From Solirubrobacter ginsenosidimutans (GTDB taxonomy: Bacteria > Actinomycetota > Thermoleophilia > Solirubrobacterales > Solirubrobacteraceae): a stretch of 64,000 nucleotides of DNA. Within the stretch, counting starts at the first letter, position 1, and every line of letters begins with the position of its first letter. The position numbers and the translations under genes were made by a program. Of this stretch, positions 8,233 through 17,440 are shown one piece after another. The notes beneath the pieces are model-generated. The model was not told the DNA's origin. It searched no databases and saw only the letters and a program-made list of their open reading frames with translations. The stretch spans positions 248,001 through 312,000 of the forward strand of contig NZ_JAPDOD010000002.1 of NCBI RefSeq assembly GCF_027587205.1, read 5' to 3'.

Positions 8233-9075
8233 ATGGATCGCGACGACCTGGCCGACTTCCTCCGCAGGCGCCGGGAGGCCCTGCAGCCCGAGGACGTCGG
8301 TCTGCCCGCCGGGCGGCGGCGGCGGACGTCAGGCCTGCGGCGCGAGGAGGTCGCGGCGCTCGCGCACATGTCGACCGACTTCTACGCCCGCATCGAGCAG
8401 CGGCGCGGGTCGCGACCGTCCGAGCAGACGATCGGCGCGATCGCCCGCGCCCTGCGGCTCACGCAGGACGAGCGAGACCATCTGCTCGGCCTCGCCGGGT
8501 ACACCCCGCCGCCGCGCGGGTTCCGCACCGAGCACGTCAGCCCGGCCCTGATGCGCGTGCTCGACCGCCTCGACACCCCCGCGCAGGTCGTCTCCGACCT
8601 TGGCGTCACGCTGCAGCAGAACGCGCTCGGTGCGGCGCTGATGGGCGAGCACACCCACCACACCGGGCTCGACCGCAGCGTCTTCTACCGCTGGTTCACG
8701 AACGACCCGATCGAGCGCGCCCTGTTCCCGGAGGAGGACCACCCGATCCACTCCCGCAGCTACACCGCCGCGCTGCGAGCCGTTCACGGCCGCACCACCG
8801 GCGACCGCGAGGCGGACGAGCTGATCGGCGCGCTGCTGCGTCAGAGCCCAGAGTTCGCCGCCCTGTGGGACCGCCACGAGGTTGCGATCCGCACGGACAC
8901 CCGCAAGCGCATCCAACACCCCGCCGTCGGCCTGATGACGCTCGACTGCCAGATCCTCACCGCCGAGAACCAGCTCGAGCGGCTCGTCGTCTTCACGGCG
9001 TCCCCGGGGACTGAGGACGCCGAGCGGTTGGCGCTGCTCTCGGTGATCGGCGCCCAGACGTTCACACGGGTCTAG
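8233..9075 (+). CDS. MmyB-like XRE-family transcriptional regulator
   Basis: 280 residues. The N-terminal part (about 1-85) is a helix-turn-helix of XRE type with the family hallmark RRTSGLRREEVAALAHMS-x-DFYARIEQRRG. The C-terminal part is the PAS-like ligand-binding domain of MmyB-type regulators, with a fatty acid as known ligand in a characterised relative. I chose the ATG at 8233 over upstream in-frame codons because the conserved protein begins there. GATACT ends 7 nt before it and there is no Shine-Dalgarno, so the mRNA may be leaderless. It probably represses itself and the divergent SDR gene. Confidence 0.9.
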   Translation: MDRDDLADFLRRRREALQPEDVGLPAGRRRRTSGLRREEVAALAHMSTDFYARIEQRRGSRPSEQTIGAIARALRLTQDERDHLLGLAGYTPPPRGFRTEHVSPALMRVLDRLDTPAQVVSDLGVTLQQNALGAALMGEHTHHTGLDRSVFYRWFTNDPIERALFPEEDHPIHSRSYTAALRAVHGRTTGDREADELIGALLRQSPEFAALWDRHEVAIRTDTRKRIQHPAVGLMTLDCQILTAENQLERLVVFTASPGTEDAERLALLSVIGAQTFTRV

Positions 9076-9079
9076 CTCG

Positions 9080-9587
9080 GGACGAAGTCAACTGCGCCGG
9101 GTGGGGGAGGGGGAGTGGCAGTGCCACCCGTCCCTGGCTGGCGTGGGTCCGCTCGGTGCGCGGCTCTGTTGGGATCGAAGTGCCGTGCTGGGATACCGGC
9201 AGTTACGGGCGTGGTGCTGACACCCCGGTCCGCGCGGGGCCTTGCGGTGATCGGTTTCGGCGAGCAACGAAGTCATGCGCGTGGGGGGTGAGGAACAAAT
9301 GCGTCCTGTGAGGACGCAAATGTTCGTCACCCCCACCAGCGCGCCAATTCGACCAGTGCGAACCTGATCGAAACCCGCGATCTGTCTGTCAAACGCGCAC
9401 GGTCGACCATGACGATCGGGACAACCGCGAGTGCGGGACACACTGACCAGCCCACGCCCGTAACTGTCGGTATCCCAGCACCACGCTTCGACCCAACAGA
9501 GCCGCGCCGCGACCCGGACTCACGGCGAGTCAGACCCGGAGGGTGCGCCACTCCCCCCTCCCCACCCGGCGCAGTTGACTTTCGTCC
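9080..9587. repeat. About 510-bp gene-free inverted-repeat element with central hairpin
   Basis: This gap between two convergent genes is one large imperfect palindrome. The left arm (about 9080-9222) and right arm (about 9445-9587) are closely similar in inverted orientation, including GGCTCTGTTGGG, GCTGGGATACCG and CAGTTACGGGCGTGG blocks. The ends carry a conserved box, GCGCAGTTGACTTTCGTCC at 9569-9587 and its inverted 18-nt counterpart at 9080-9097. A hairpin occupies the centre (9281-9336; GCGTCCT/AGGACGC with a GTG loop, extended by GTGGGG/CCCCAC with mismatches). I see no open frame that looks like a gene and no target-site duplication. Confidence 0.8.
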
Positions 9588-10772
9588 CTAACCCGGCAAC
9601 GGCACGCAATCGAGCCGCTTCCCCACGAGCGCCCCGCGTTGCACCGTCGCGCTGACGAGCGACTTGTGCACTGTGAGCTGCTTGCCGCCAAGTCCGAACT
9701 TGAGCCCGATCTTGGCCGACACCGAGAGCCCCCGGGAGGTCTCGTTGACCGTGGAGACGATCGTGTCAACGGTGCCGTGTGTCGCGATCCGGTCGAGGAT
9801 CACCTGCCGCATCGACCCGAGCGGCGCGGCGCGAGGGACCCCGTAGTCGTCGACCGCGGGGCGGATGTATTCGAAGTTGGCCGGATCGCTCACGTCGAGG
9901 TGTGCGGCGACCTCGGTGACGGTGTTGCCGGGCGGCTTGGAGATCGCGGTGCGCAGGACGAACTCGCGCGGCTCGCCGTGGGGCCCGCGTGTGTACTCGG
10001 CGACCCATTGGGCCTTTCCGAGGTCGACCGGCGACGACAGGAGCGGGAGGTTCACCTCGGGCGCTTCGATCGCCTGGCGGGTATAGATGGTCGTCGACCC
10101 GTCCCGGGAGCGCCGAAAGCCGACCGCGATGTTCCCCGTGGCGCTCGTGCCGCCCAGGCCCGCCGCGTGATCTTCGGAGCCGACGCTCACCCCGGCGGCG
10201 CCGGCCACTTCGGCGGCGCCCTCACCGGACCACCACGACGCGGGCCAGCGCTGCTCGTCGATGGCGTGCTCGACCGAGTGCTCCAGGAAGGCCTTGGCCG
10301 TCGCCTGGTCGGGGAACACCCACCCGCGCGCGCCCTGAATCCGGGCTCGCACCGTGCCGTCCACGCCGGCGTCGAACCGGACGGGGCCGGCTTCCCCGCC
10401 GAACCCCAGAGCGCCGGCGAAGCCCCCGGTGACCCCCGCGGTGCGCACCACGAGCACGGTCCCGTCCGACTGCGGCGTGACCGTCAGCGTCGACTTCTCG
10501 CCGAGCTCGAGGCTGAAGGCCGTGATCGAGCCCTCGTGACCCTTCAGCTCCGTACGCAGCGGACACGGCGCGAGCTTCGCGCGGCGGGCGTCCTCGGAGT
10601 TGCAGACGTCGCCGCCGACGACGCACAAGCCGTGCTCGAAGGCCTTGACGATCGCGCGGGCGATGTCGGGGGCGCCCACCGCCGGCGCGGCGAACACCAA
10701 CAGCGCCGCCAAGAGGGCGACGGCGGCGATGTATTCGAGTGACGCCTGACCGGCGGTGGGATGCGATCGCAC
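9588..10772 (-). CDS. Secreted protein with pilin-like (TadE/Flp-type) N-terminus, unknown function
   Basis: 394 residues. The N-terminus (residues 8-29, GQASLEY followed by a hydrophobic run ending AAPAVGA) matches the class III/Flp-type prepilin or TadE leader, where a prepilin peptidase would cut near G8 and the Glu sits five residues later. The remaining 360 residues look extracytoplasmic, with a Cys-containing region at 48-70 and Gly/Thr-rich beta segments; I recognise no domain in them. GTG start with GAGGG 4 nt upstream. No other pilus genes stand nearby. The stop codon lies in the outer end of the inverted-repeat element. Confidence 0.75.
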   Translation of the reverse strand: MRSHPTAGQASLEYIAAVALLAALLVFAAPAVGAPDIARAIVKAFEHGLCVVGGDVCNSEDARRAKLAPCPLRTELKGHEGSITAFSLELGEKSTLTVTPQSDGTVLVVRTAGVTGGFAGALGFGGEAGPVRFDAGVDGTVRARIQGARGWVFPDQATAKAFLEHSVEHAIDEQRWPASWWSGEGAAEVAGAAGVSVGSEDHAAGLGGTSATGNIAVGFRRSRDGSTTIYTRQAIEAPEVNLPLLSSPVDLGKAQWVAEYTRGPHGEPREFVLRTAISKPPGNTVTEVAAHLDVSDPANFEYIRPAVDDYGVPRAAPLGSMRQVILDRIATHGTVDTIVSTVNETSRGLSVSAKIGLKFGLGGKQLTVHKSLVSATVQRGALVGKRLDCVPLPG

Positions 10773-10823
10773 GACCCTCAGAGGAGGGCCGCGCGAAAGT
10801 TCGCCCCGGTCGGCGAGGAATTT

Positions 10824-12446
10824 CTACAGCAGCGACTGGATCGCGTCGCCGGCGTCCTTGGCGACGTTGAAGAGCGGCTCGGGGTAGATCCCGAACACGA
10901 GCGTCACCAGGGCGCAGACGACGGCGACGAAGACGACCTCAGGCTGGCGCAGCGTGCGGCGCACCGGCTCGGAGGTGTCGAAGTCGGACTCGATGATCGC
11001 CGAGGTCGCGCCCGGCTCGCGGCCGGCCGCGCGGGCCTCGTCGTCGGCCTCCGCGGACCCGCCCGCGATCACCGGGCGAGCGCTGGCGCGTACGAGCGGC
11101 GCCGGGGCCTCGGAGGGCGAGCGCATCCAGACCGCCGCGACCACCCGAAGGTAGTACGCCAACGAGACGGCGGAGCCGAGCACGATGACGATGCCGAGCC
11201 AGGCGTAGCCGTTGTCGACGGCGGCGTTGATCAGGTAGAGCTTGCCGAAGAAGCCGGCGGTCGCCGGGAAGCCCGCCAACGCGAGCATCGCGATCGTCAT
11301 CGGCCAGGCCAGCAACGGGCGGTCGCGGCCGAGGCCGTAGAGCGAGGAGATGTCGTCGCCGATTCCGGCCTCACGCTCGCGCGCCGTGATCACCGCGAAC
11401 GCGGCGAGGTTCATCACGACGTAGATCATGAGGTAGAAGACCGTCGCGGAGATGCCGAGCTGCGTGGTGACGACGACGCCCGCGAGCATGTAGCCCGCCT
11501 GCGCCACCGAGGAGTAGGCCAGCATGCGCTTCAGCGAGGACTGGCCGATCGCGCCGACGTTGCCGACGATGATCGTGATCACGGCGAGCGTCGCGAACGC
11601 GGGCGCCCAGGTCGCGGACGCGTCGATCAGCGCGACGTCGAAGAGCCGCAGGATCACGCCGAAGGCGGCCGCCTTGGTGGCCACGGCCATGAAGCCGGTG
11701 ACGGGCGTCGGCGCGCCCTCGTAGACGTCCGGCGTCCACTGGTGGAACGGCGCGACCGAGGCCTTGAAGGCGAGCCCGACCATCACGAGCCCGACGCCCG
11801 TGAGGAACAGCACGTCGTCGGAGATCGAAGCGCCCGCGGCGGCGAGGTCGGCGTAGTTCGTCCCGCCGGCGGCGCCGTACAAAAGCGCCAGGCCGTAGAG
11901 CAGCGTCGCCGAGCCGACGGAGCCGATGATCAGGTACTTCAGGCCCGACTCGAGCGACTGCTCGCGGCGCATGTGCGTCGCGCAGAGGACGTACAGCGGA
12001 ATCGAGAGCAGCTCGAACCCGATGAACAAGACGACGAGGTCGTTGGCCGCGACCAGCACGACCATGCCGAGGATCGACGTCAGCAACAGCGCGAAGTACT
12101 CGCCCTCACCCGCCTCGGCGGTGGCCGTCGAGCGCCACGCCAACAACACGGCCGCGATCCCGCCCGCGACGAAGATCATCATCAGCGTCAGCGTCAGGTT
12201 GTCGATCACCAGCGCCTTGGCGACGATCGCCTCGTTGACGTCCCACTGCCAGACACCCAGGCCGGCGGTCACGCCGAGCGTGATCAGCGTCAAGACCGGA
12301 ACGACGTTGCGGCGGATGAACGACGAGCGCGCGAGGCCGACGAGCAGCACGATGCACGCCCCGGCCGTCAGCGCGATCAGCGGGGACAGCGCGTCCCAGT
12401 TGATGTGCGGACCCTTCACGGTCGCCTGTGCGAGCAGACCCGTCAT
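10824..12446 (-). CDS. nuoN: NADH-quinone oxidoreductase subunit N
   Basis: 540 residues, a proton-pumping antiporter-like membrane subunit of respiratory complex I. Many hydrophobic helices are visible, with the conserved pump region (GLAFKASVAPFHQWTPDVYEGAP) and LKRMLAYSSVAQAGYML. It is longer than the usual about 480-500 because a polar, Ala/Glu/Asp-rich stretch (about residues 443-502) is inserted before the last helix, probably a cytoplasmic loop. It is the last gene of the nuo operon and overlaps nuoM by 4 bp. The 51 bp after it contain no clear terminator. Confidence 0.97.
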   Translation of the reverse strand: MTGLLAQATVKGPHINWDALSPLIALTAGACIVLLVGLARSSFIRRNVVPVLTLITLGVTAGLGVWQWDVNEAIVAKALVIDNLTLTLMMIFVAGGIAAVLLAWRSTATAEAGEGEYFALLLTSILGMVVLVAANDLVVLFIGFELLSIPLYVLCATHMRREQSLESGLKYLIIGSVGSATLLYGLALLYGAAGGTNYADLAAAGASISDDVLFLTGVGLVMVGLAFKASVAPFHQWTPDVYEGAPTPVTGFMAVATKAAAFGVILRLFDVALIDASATWAPAFATLAVITIIVGNVGAIGQSSLKRMLAYSSVAQAGYMLAGVVVTTQLGISATVFYLMIYVVMNLAAFAVITAREREAGIGDDISSLYGLGRDRPLLAWPMTIAMLALAGFPATAGFFGKLYLINAAVDNGYAWLGIVIVLGSAVSLAYYLRVVAAVWMRSPSEAPAPLVRASARPVIAGGSAEADDEARAAGREPGATSAIIESDFDTSEPVRRTLRQPEVVFVAVVCALVTLVFGIYPEPLFNVAKDAGDAIQSLL

Positions 12447-13906
12447 CGCTGCGCCACCGCCTGCACCGTCGTCTTGATGGCCTCCTGCCCCGCGTCCAGC
12501 GCGAGCTGGGGGTAGAGCGCGAAGGCGAGAATCGCCAGGATCAAGGGCACGAGCACGAGGCCGTCCCGGAAGCTGATGTCGAAGGACTCGACCTTCGGCC
12601 CGACGCGGTTGTGCATCGAGCGGATGTACATCCGCAGCGCGTAGACCGACGCGAGCACGACGCCGATCGAGGCGATGAACGCGATCGCCTGCACGGAGTT
12701 GAACGTCCCGAGCAGGATCAGGAACTCGCCGACGAAGTTCGCCGAGCCCGGCATCGCCAGGGTCGCGAGCGCCGCGATCAGGAAGAGCACCGCGAGCACC
12801 GGGGCGCGGAACGCGATCCCGCCGTAGTCGCGGATGTCCTCAGAGCCCTGCGCACGATCGGCCAGCAGCGCGATCACGAAGAACAGCGGCGCGACCACGA
12901 GGCCGTGGTTGACCGCCTGCAGCAGCGCGCCCTGCGCGCCCTGACCCGCCGGGTCGAGGGCGAAGATCCCGAGCGTGATGAAGCCGAGCTGCGCGATCGA
13001 CGAGTAGCCGAGGATCAGCCGCGCGTTGGTCTGCGTGAAGGCCTGCGCCGAGCCGTAGATGATCGAGACCAGCGCGAGGATCAGCAGGATCGTGTGGAAG
13101 TCGTGCGTCGCGGCCGGGAAGAGCGGCAGCACCAGGCGCAGGAACCCGTAGGCCGCGACCTTGGAGACCACGCCGGAGAAGAACGCCAGCGCCGGCAGCG
13201 GCATCGTGCGGTACGCGTCCGGCATCCAGCCCTGGAACGGGAAGGACGGCATCTTGATCAGGAACGCGAGCGCGAACGTGACGAAGATCCACTTCTGCGT
13301 CCCTTCCGGCAGCGGGTTCTGGACCAGGTCCGAGAGCACGAACGAGATCCTGCCGCCCGGGCCGGCGTGCGCGAGCGTCGCCGTCGCCACCGCGCCCGCG
13401 AGCATCAGCAGCGAGCCGACGAGCGTGTAGATGACCATCTTCATCGCCGCGGGCACCCGATCCGGCCCGCCCCACTGGCCGACCAGGAAGTAGAAGGGCA
13501 CCAGCATCAGGTCGAAGAAGAGAACGAAGAGCGCCAGGTCCTGCGCGACGAACGCGCCCAGGACGGCGGTCTCGCCCAGCGCCATGTGGAACATGAACAG
13601 CCCGGGGCGATCCTGCACCGGTCGCACCGCCAGCCAGACCGCGCACGCGAACGCGATCACCGTGGTCAGCAGGATGAGCCAGAGGTTCAGGCCGTCGACG
13701 CCGAGCTTGTAGCGGATGCCGAGCTCTTTGATCCAGGCGTCGTCGGTGACGTGCTGGAGCCCGCCGGCGGTGTCGAAGTCCGCGACCATCATCACCGCGT
13801 AGACCAGCGGGATCAGCGTCGCGATCAGGCCGATGACGCGCGGGTTGAACCCGGCCAGCAGCCCGCAGACGGCGGGGAAGAAGACGAGGATGGTCAGATG
13901 GATCAT
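12443..13906 (-). CDS. nuoM: NADH-quinone oxidoreductase subunit M
   Basis: 487 residues, the second antiporter-like proton-pumping subunit of complex I. Conserved parts seen: GLNLWLILLTT near the N-terminus, FFDLMLVPFYFLVGQWGG with the essential helix-5 Glu/Asp region, LIKMPSFPFQGWMPDAYRTMP with the helix-7/8 lysine and proline break, and ILGYSSIAQLGFITLGIFA. Length is normal for the family. It overlaps nuoL and nuoN by 4 bp at each end. Confidence 0.97.
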   Translation of the reverse strand: MIHLTILVFFPAVCGLLAGFNPRVIGLIATLIPLVYAVMMVADFDTAGGLQHVTDDAWIKELGIRYKLGVDGLNLWLILLTTVIAFACAVWLAVRPVQDRPGLFMFHMALGETAVLGAFVAQDLALFVLFFDLMLVPFYFLVGQWGGPDRVPAAMKMVIYTLVGSLLMLAGAVATATLAHAGPGGRISFVLSDLVQNPLPEGTQKWIFVTFALAFLIKMPSFPFQGWMPDAYRTMPLPALAFFSGVVSKVAAYGFLRLVLPLFPAATHDFHTILLILALVSIIYGSAQAFTQTNARLILGYSSIAQLGFITLGIFALDPAGQGAQGALLQAVNHGLVVAPLFFVIALLADRAQGSEDIRDYGGIAFRAPVLAVLFLIAALATLAMPGSANFVGEFLILLGTFNSVQAIAFIASIGVVLASVYALRMYIRSMHNRVGPKVESFDISFRDGLVLVPLILAILAFALYPQLALDAGQEAIKTTVQAVAQR

Positions 13907-15912
13907 GCGGAGATGAGGAAGTAGGCGCTCAGGCCCGTGAGGCCGACGAGCAGGAGCGCGGCGTAGTAGCGCAGGTAGCCCGACTGGATGCCGCGCACCG
14001 CGGCCGACAGCGCGCGAACCGCGCCGGTCGAACCACCCACGAGCGTGCCGTTGACGAACACGCGCTCGACGGTGCTGTTGGCGAAGCGCCCGAACCAGGC
14101 GAACGGCCGCACGATGAGGAAGTCGATCGCCTCATCGAAGTACCACTTGTTGAAGAAGAACTTGTGCAGGCCGCCCAGGCGTGCCTGCCAGACGGCCGCG
14201 GTGCCGCCCTTGCCCCAGATCGTCCAGGCGACGCCGATGCCGGTGAGCCCGATGACGCCGCCCACGAGCAGGCCGATCCACTCCGAAGACGTGCTCGGCT
14301 CGAGCTCCGCGTAGTAGTTGGAGTCCGCGAACGTCGGCTCGAGGAAGTGGTGCAGCTCGGCGCTCACGCCCGGGATCTGCAGGAAGCCGCCGATGATCGC
14401 CAGCAGGGCGAGTGCGCCCATCGCGATCTTCATCGGCGCGGCCCGCTCGGCGATGTGGTGCTCCGGGCCGGGGAAGCCGATGTCGGTGTCCTCGATCTCG
14501 CCGTTGGCCGGGTTGGTCGGCTCGGGCGCGTGGTAGAGGTGCCCGTGCGAGAGCTCCTCGGCCTCCGGGCACATCTCGCCGTGGAAGGCGCGGAAGATCA
14601 TCCGGAACGTGTAGATCGCGGTCAGGAACGCGCCCACGTAGGCGAGCACGCCGAGGATCGTGTGCCAGCCGCCGCGGTCGAACTCCAGCGCGATGATCTC
14701 GTCCTTGGACCAGAAGCCGGAGAACGGCGGGACGCCCGACAGCGCGAGGCCGCCGACGATCATGCAGCCGTACGTGAACGGCATCACCTTGCGGAACCCC
14801 GACATGCGGTTGAGGTCCTGGTTGCCGCCCATCGCGGAGATGACCGAGCCGGCCGCCATGAAGAGCAGCGCCTTGAAGAACGCGTGCGTCATCAGGTGGA
14901 ACATGCCGGCGGCGTAGGCGGCCGAGGAGACGGCCATGATCATGTAGCCGATCTGCGACATCGTCGAGTACGCGATGACGCGCTTGAGATCGGTCACGAC
15001 GAGGCCGATCGTGGCCGCGATGATCAGCGTGATGCAGCCGATGATCGCGCCCACGGCGGCGGCGTCGGGCGCGCGCTCGAACAGCGGGTGCAGGCGGGCG
15101 ATCAGGTAGACGCCGGCGGTGACCATCGTCGCCGCGTGGATCAGGGCGCTGACCGGGGTCGGGCCCTCCATGGCGTCCGGGAGCCAGGTGTGCAGCGGGA
15201 CCTGGGCGGACTTGGCGAACGCGCCGACCAGCAGCAGGACGCAGCCGGCGACCAGCTCAGGCTGGTCGATCGTGAAGGCTTGGTCGATCCGCGCGAAGGT
15301 CTGCAGGAAGTCCAGCGTGTGGGTTCCCTGGAAGATGAAGTACGTGCCGAGCACGAGCCCGACGTCGCCGAGCACGTTGATCACGAACGCCTTGATGCCC
15401 GCCTGGGTCGCCGTGGTGCGGCGGTACCAGAACGAGATCAGGAAGTAGGAGGCGGCGCCGACGAAGGCCCAGCCGATGATCAGCACGAAGAAGTTGGCCG
15501 CCAGGACGAGCAGCAGCATGCTGAACACGAAGAAGTTCAGGTACGCGAAGAAGCGCGAGTAGCCGCGGTCGCCGCCCATGTACGCGAACGAGTAGAGGTG
15601 GATCAGCGTCGAGACGCCCGCGACGACCAGGCACATCATGATCGAGAGCGGGTCCATCAGGATCGACAGCTGCGCGTCGATGCCGACCGTCTTGGCGTAG
15701 TCCCACGCGACCGAGACGACCTGCTTGTGGCCCTCGTCGCGGTCGCCGAGCTTGACCAGCATCCCGATCGCGCTCAGGAAAGCGAGGAAGATCGCGAGCG
15801 TCCCGATCACGCCGTGCACGCGCTGCGGGAGCGCCTTGAAGGTCAGGCCGATGATCGTCGCGCCGGCAAGCGGGAAGATCAGGACCAGCCAGCCGAAGGT
15901 GGTGATGGTCAA
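13903..15912 (-). CDS. nuoL: NADH-quinone oxidoreductase subunit L
   Basis: 669 residues, the largest antiporter-like subunit of complex I, with the C-terminal extension that includes the lateral helix. Seen: DPLSIMMCLVVAGVSTLIHLYS, the SAQVPLHTWLPDAMEGPTPVSALIHAATMVTAGVYL block, and DLKRVIAYSTMSQIGYM. A His- and Pro-rich segment (GHLYHAPEPTNPANGE) around residues 445-465 precedes the distal part. It overlaps nuoK by 4 bp. Confidence 0.97.
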   Translation of the reverse strand: MTITTFGWLVLIFPLAGATIIGLTFKALPQRVHGVIGTLAIFLAFLSAIGMLVKLGDRDEGHKQVVSVAWDYAKTVGIDAQLSILMDPLSIMMCLVVAGVSTLIHLYSFAYMGGDRGYSRFFAYLNFFVFSMLLLVLAANFFVLIIGWAFVGAASYFLISFWYRRTTATQAGIKAFVINVLGDVGLVLGTYFIFQGTHTLDFLQTFARIDQAFTIDQPELVAGCVLLLVGAFAKSAQVPLHTWLPDAMEGPTPVSALIHAATMVTAGVYLIARLHPLFERAPDAAAVGAIIGCITLIIAATIGLVVTDLKRVIAYSTMSQIGYMIMAVSSAAYAAGMFHLMTHAFFKALLFMAAGSVISAMGGNQDLNRMSGFRKVMPFTYGCMIVGGLALSGVPPFSGFWSKDEIIALEFDRGGWHTILGVLAYVGAFLTAIYTFRMIFRAFHGEMCPEAEELSHGHLYHAPEPTNPANGEIEDTDIGFPGPEHHIAERAAPMKIAMGALALLAIIGGFLQIPGVSAELHHFLEPTFADSNYYAELEPSTSSEWIGLLVGGVIGLTGIGVAWTIWGKGGTAAVWQARLGGLHKFFFNKWYFDEAIDFLIVRPFAWFGRFANSTVERVFVNGTLVGGSTGAVRALSAAVRGIQSGYLRYYAALLLVGLTGLSAYFLISA

Positions 15913-16208
15913 CCTTGAAGCTCCCGCAATTCATCGACGTCGATCGGCAGGCGCCGGCGGTAGATGGCGACGACGAGGCCGAGGCCGACCGCGACCTCAC
16001 AGGCCGCGACGACCATCACCATCAGCGCGAAGATCTGCCCGCCCATGTCGCCGTGCGCGCGGGCGAAGGCGACCAGCGCCAGGTTCGCCGCGTTCAGCAT
16101 CAGCTCCAGGCAGAGCAGGATCACAAGTGGGTTGCGGCGTGTGAGCACGCCGCCGGCGCCGATGCAGAAGATCAGCGCAGAGACGACCAGGTACCAGGTG
16201 ATGCTCAT
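15909..16208 (-). CDS. nuoK: NADH-quinone oxidoreductase subunit K
   Basis: 99 residues with three hydrophobic helices. The helix-2 glutamate is present in LLCLELMLNAANLALVAFA and the helix-3 glutamate in ACEVAVGLGLVVAIYRR, the two carboxylates needed for proton transfer. Its start is separated from the upstream nuoJ by 69 nt, the only sizeable gap in an otherwise overlapping operon. Confidence 0.97.
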   Translation of the reverse strand: MSITWYLVVSALIFCIGAGGVLTRRNPLVILLCLELMLNAANLALVAFARAHGDMGGQIFALMVMVVAACEVAVGLGLVVAIYRRRLPIDVDELRELQG

Positions 16209-16222
16209 GTCAGGACACCGCC

Positions 16223-16236
16223 TCGGGGGTCCCCGA
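16223..16236 (-). other. Small GC hairpin in the nuoJ-nuoK gap
   Basis: TCGGG (16223-16227) and CCCGA (16232-16236) flank a GGTC loop in the only long intergenic gap of the nuo operon. It could act as an RNA processing or attenuation hairpin, but it is short and could be chance at this GC content. Confidence 0.25.
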
Positions 16237-16277
16237 AACCGAACGGATGGTGCCTCGCAATACGGTTGCCGGGGTCC

Positions 16278-16895
16278 TCATCGCGGCGTCGGGCCTCCGG
16301 AGCCGAGCATCGTCGCCTGCGTGCCGTCGCCCTCGGCGACCTGGTCGCGCAGGAACTCCTTGACGGAGATCTCGCGTGCGTCCGCGATGCCGGAGCGGCG
16401 GCGGGCCAGGATCACGGCGCCGACGGCGGCGATCAGGAGCAGCAGCGAGGCGACCTCGAACGCGACGAGGTAGTTCGTCAGGAACTGCTTGCCGATCTCG
16501 GCCGGCTCACCGAAGCCCGGCTGGTACGGCGCGCCCTCGGTGTCGAGGGCCTTGACGCCCGAGCCGATCAGCGCGATCGCGAGCTCGACGAACAGGAAGA
16601 ACGCGAAGAGGACCGAGACGATCCGCAACCCGCGCCCGGTCGGGCCGGTGAGCCCGGCCTCCATGCCGCCGACGTAGCCGACGACGAAGACGTAGAGCAC
16701 CATCACGGCGCCCGCGTAGACGATCACCTGCGCCGCGGCGACGAACTCGGCGCGCAGCAGCAGGAACAGCATCGCCAGGAAGATCAGGTGGCAGACGAGC
16801 GCGAGCACGCTGTAGAACGCGTCGCGCAGGATCACCGTGCCGGCGGCACCGGCGACCGCCCCGATCGCGGCGATGAAAAAGAAGACCTCGGACAT
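16278..16895 (-). CDS. nuoJ: NADH-quinone oxidoreductase subunit J
   Basis: 205 residues with five hydrophobic helices. Seen: VILRDAFYSVLALVCHLI in helix 2 and the VYAGAVMVLYVFVVGYV segment of helix 3, which holds the pi-bulge region and the conserved Tyr. The C-terminus (KEFLRDQVAEGDGTQATML) is polar. It lies 14 bp after nuoI and 69 bp before nuoK. Confidence 0.96.
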   Translation of the reverse strand: MSEVFFFIAAIGAVAGAAGTVILRDAFYSVLALVCHLIFLAMLFLLLRAEFVAAAQVIVYAGAVMVLYVFVVGYVGGMEAGLTGPTGRGLRIVSVLFAFFLFVELAIALIGSGVKALDTEGAPYQPGFGEPAEIGKQFLTNYLVAFEVASLLLLIAAVGAVILARRRSGIADAREISVKEFLRDQVAEGDGTQATMLGSGGPTPR

Positions 16896-16909
16896 GCGGC
16901 GGCGCCAGG

Positions 16910-17440
16910 CTACTCGTCCGCCGAGCGCAACGGCGTGCGCTCCAACGGTTCGGCGAGCAGCATCTCCTTGGTGAAGATCAGGTCGGACCGGTTGTAGTCC
17001 GCCATCTCATAGTCGTGGCCCATCGTGATCGCGTCGAACGGGCACGCGATCTCGCAGTAGCCGCAGAAGATGCAGCGCGACAGGTTGATCTCGTAGACGG
17101 CGGCGTAGCGCTCACCCGCGCTGACGCGGTTCTCGGGCGTGTTCTCGGCCGCCACGACGCGGATGCAGTCCGACGGGCAGGCCGCGGCGCACAGCGAGCA
17201 GCCGACGCACTTCTCCAGCCCCGTGTCCTCGAAGCGGTGGAGCTTGTGCCGCCCGCGGAAGCGCGGGTAGACCGGCGTCTTCTCCTCGGGGTAGTTGATC
17301 GTGTCCGGGCCCTCGATCATGCGCCCGAAGGTCATCTTCAGGCCCTTGAGGGTGGCTGCGAAGGCGCGATAGGTACCCGCCGGCGCGCCTTCACGCGGCC
17401 CACGGATCACTTCGACGACATCACCGGGGTCGTAAGGCAT
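16910..17440 (-). CDS. nuoI: NADH-quinone oxidoreductase subunit I (2x 4Fe-4S ferredoxin)
   Basis: 176 residues, the TYKY-type ferredoxin that carries clusters N6a and N6b in the peripheral arm. Two cysteine motifs are seen: [15 protein letters not shown] and [15 protein letters not shown]. The N-terminus ([22 protein letters not shown]) is the amphipathic anchor region. The ATG at 17440 overlaps the nuoH stop as TGATG. A longer in-frame extension upstream is rejected because it runs through nuoH. Confidence 0.97.
   Translation of the reverse strand: MPYDPGDVVEVIRGPREGAPAGTYRAFAATLKGLKMTFGRMIEGPDTINYPEEKTPVYPRFRGRHKLHRFEDTGLEKCVGCSLCAAACPSDCIRVVAAENTPENRVSAGERYAAVYEINLSRCIFCGYCEIACPFDAITMGHDYEMADYNRSDLIFTKEMLLAEPLERTPLRSADE

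Noticed and set aside
10761..12515. Long plus-strand open frames antisense to nuoN, nuoM and nuoL (also 12428-13924 and 14164-15918)
   Set aside because: They are Arg/Glu/His/Asp-rich mirror frames produced by high third-position GC of real nuo genes on the other strand.
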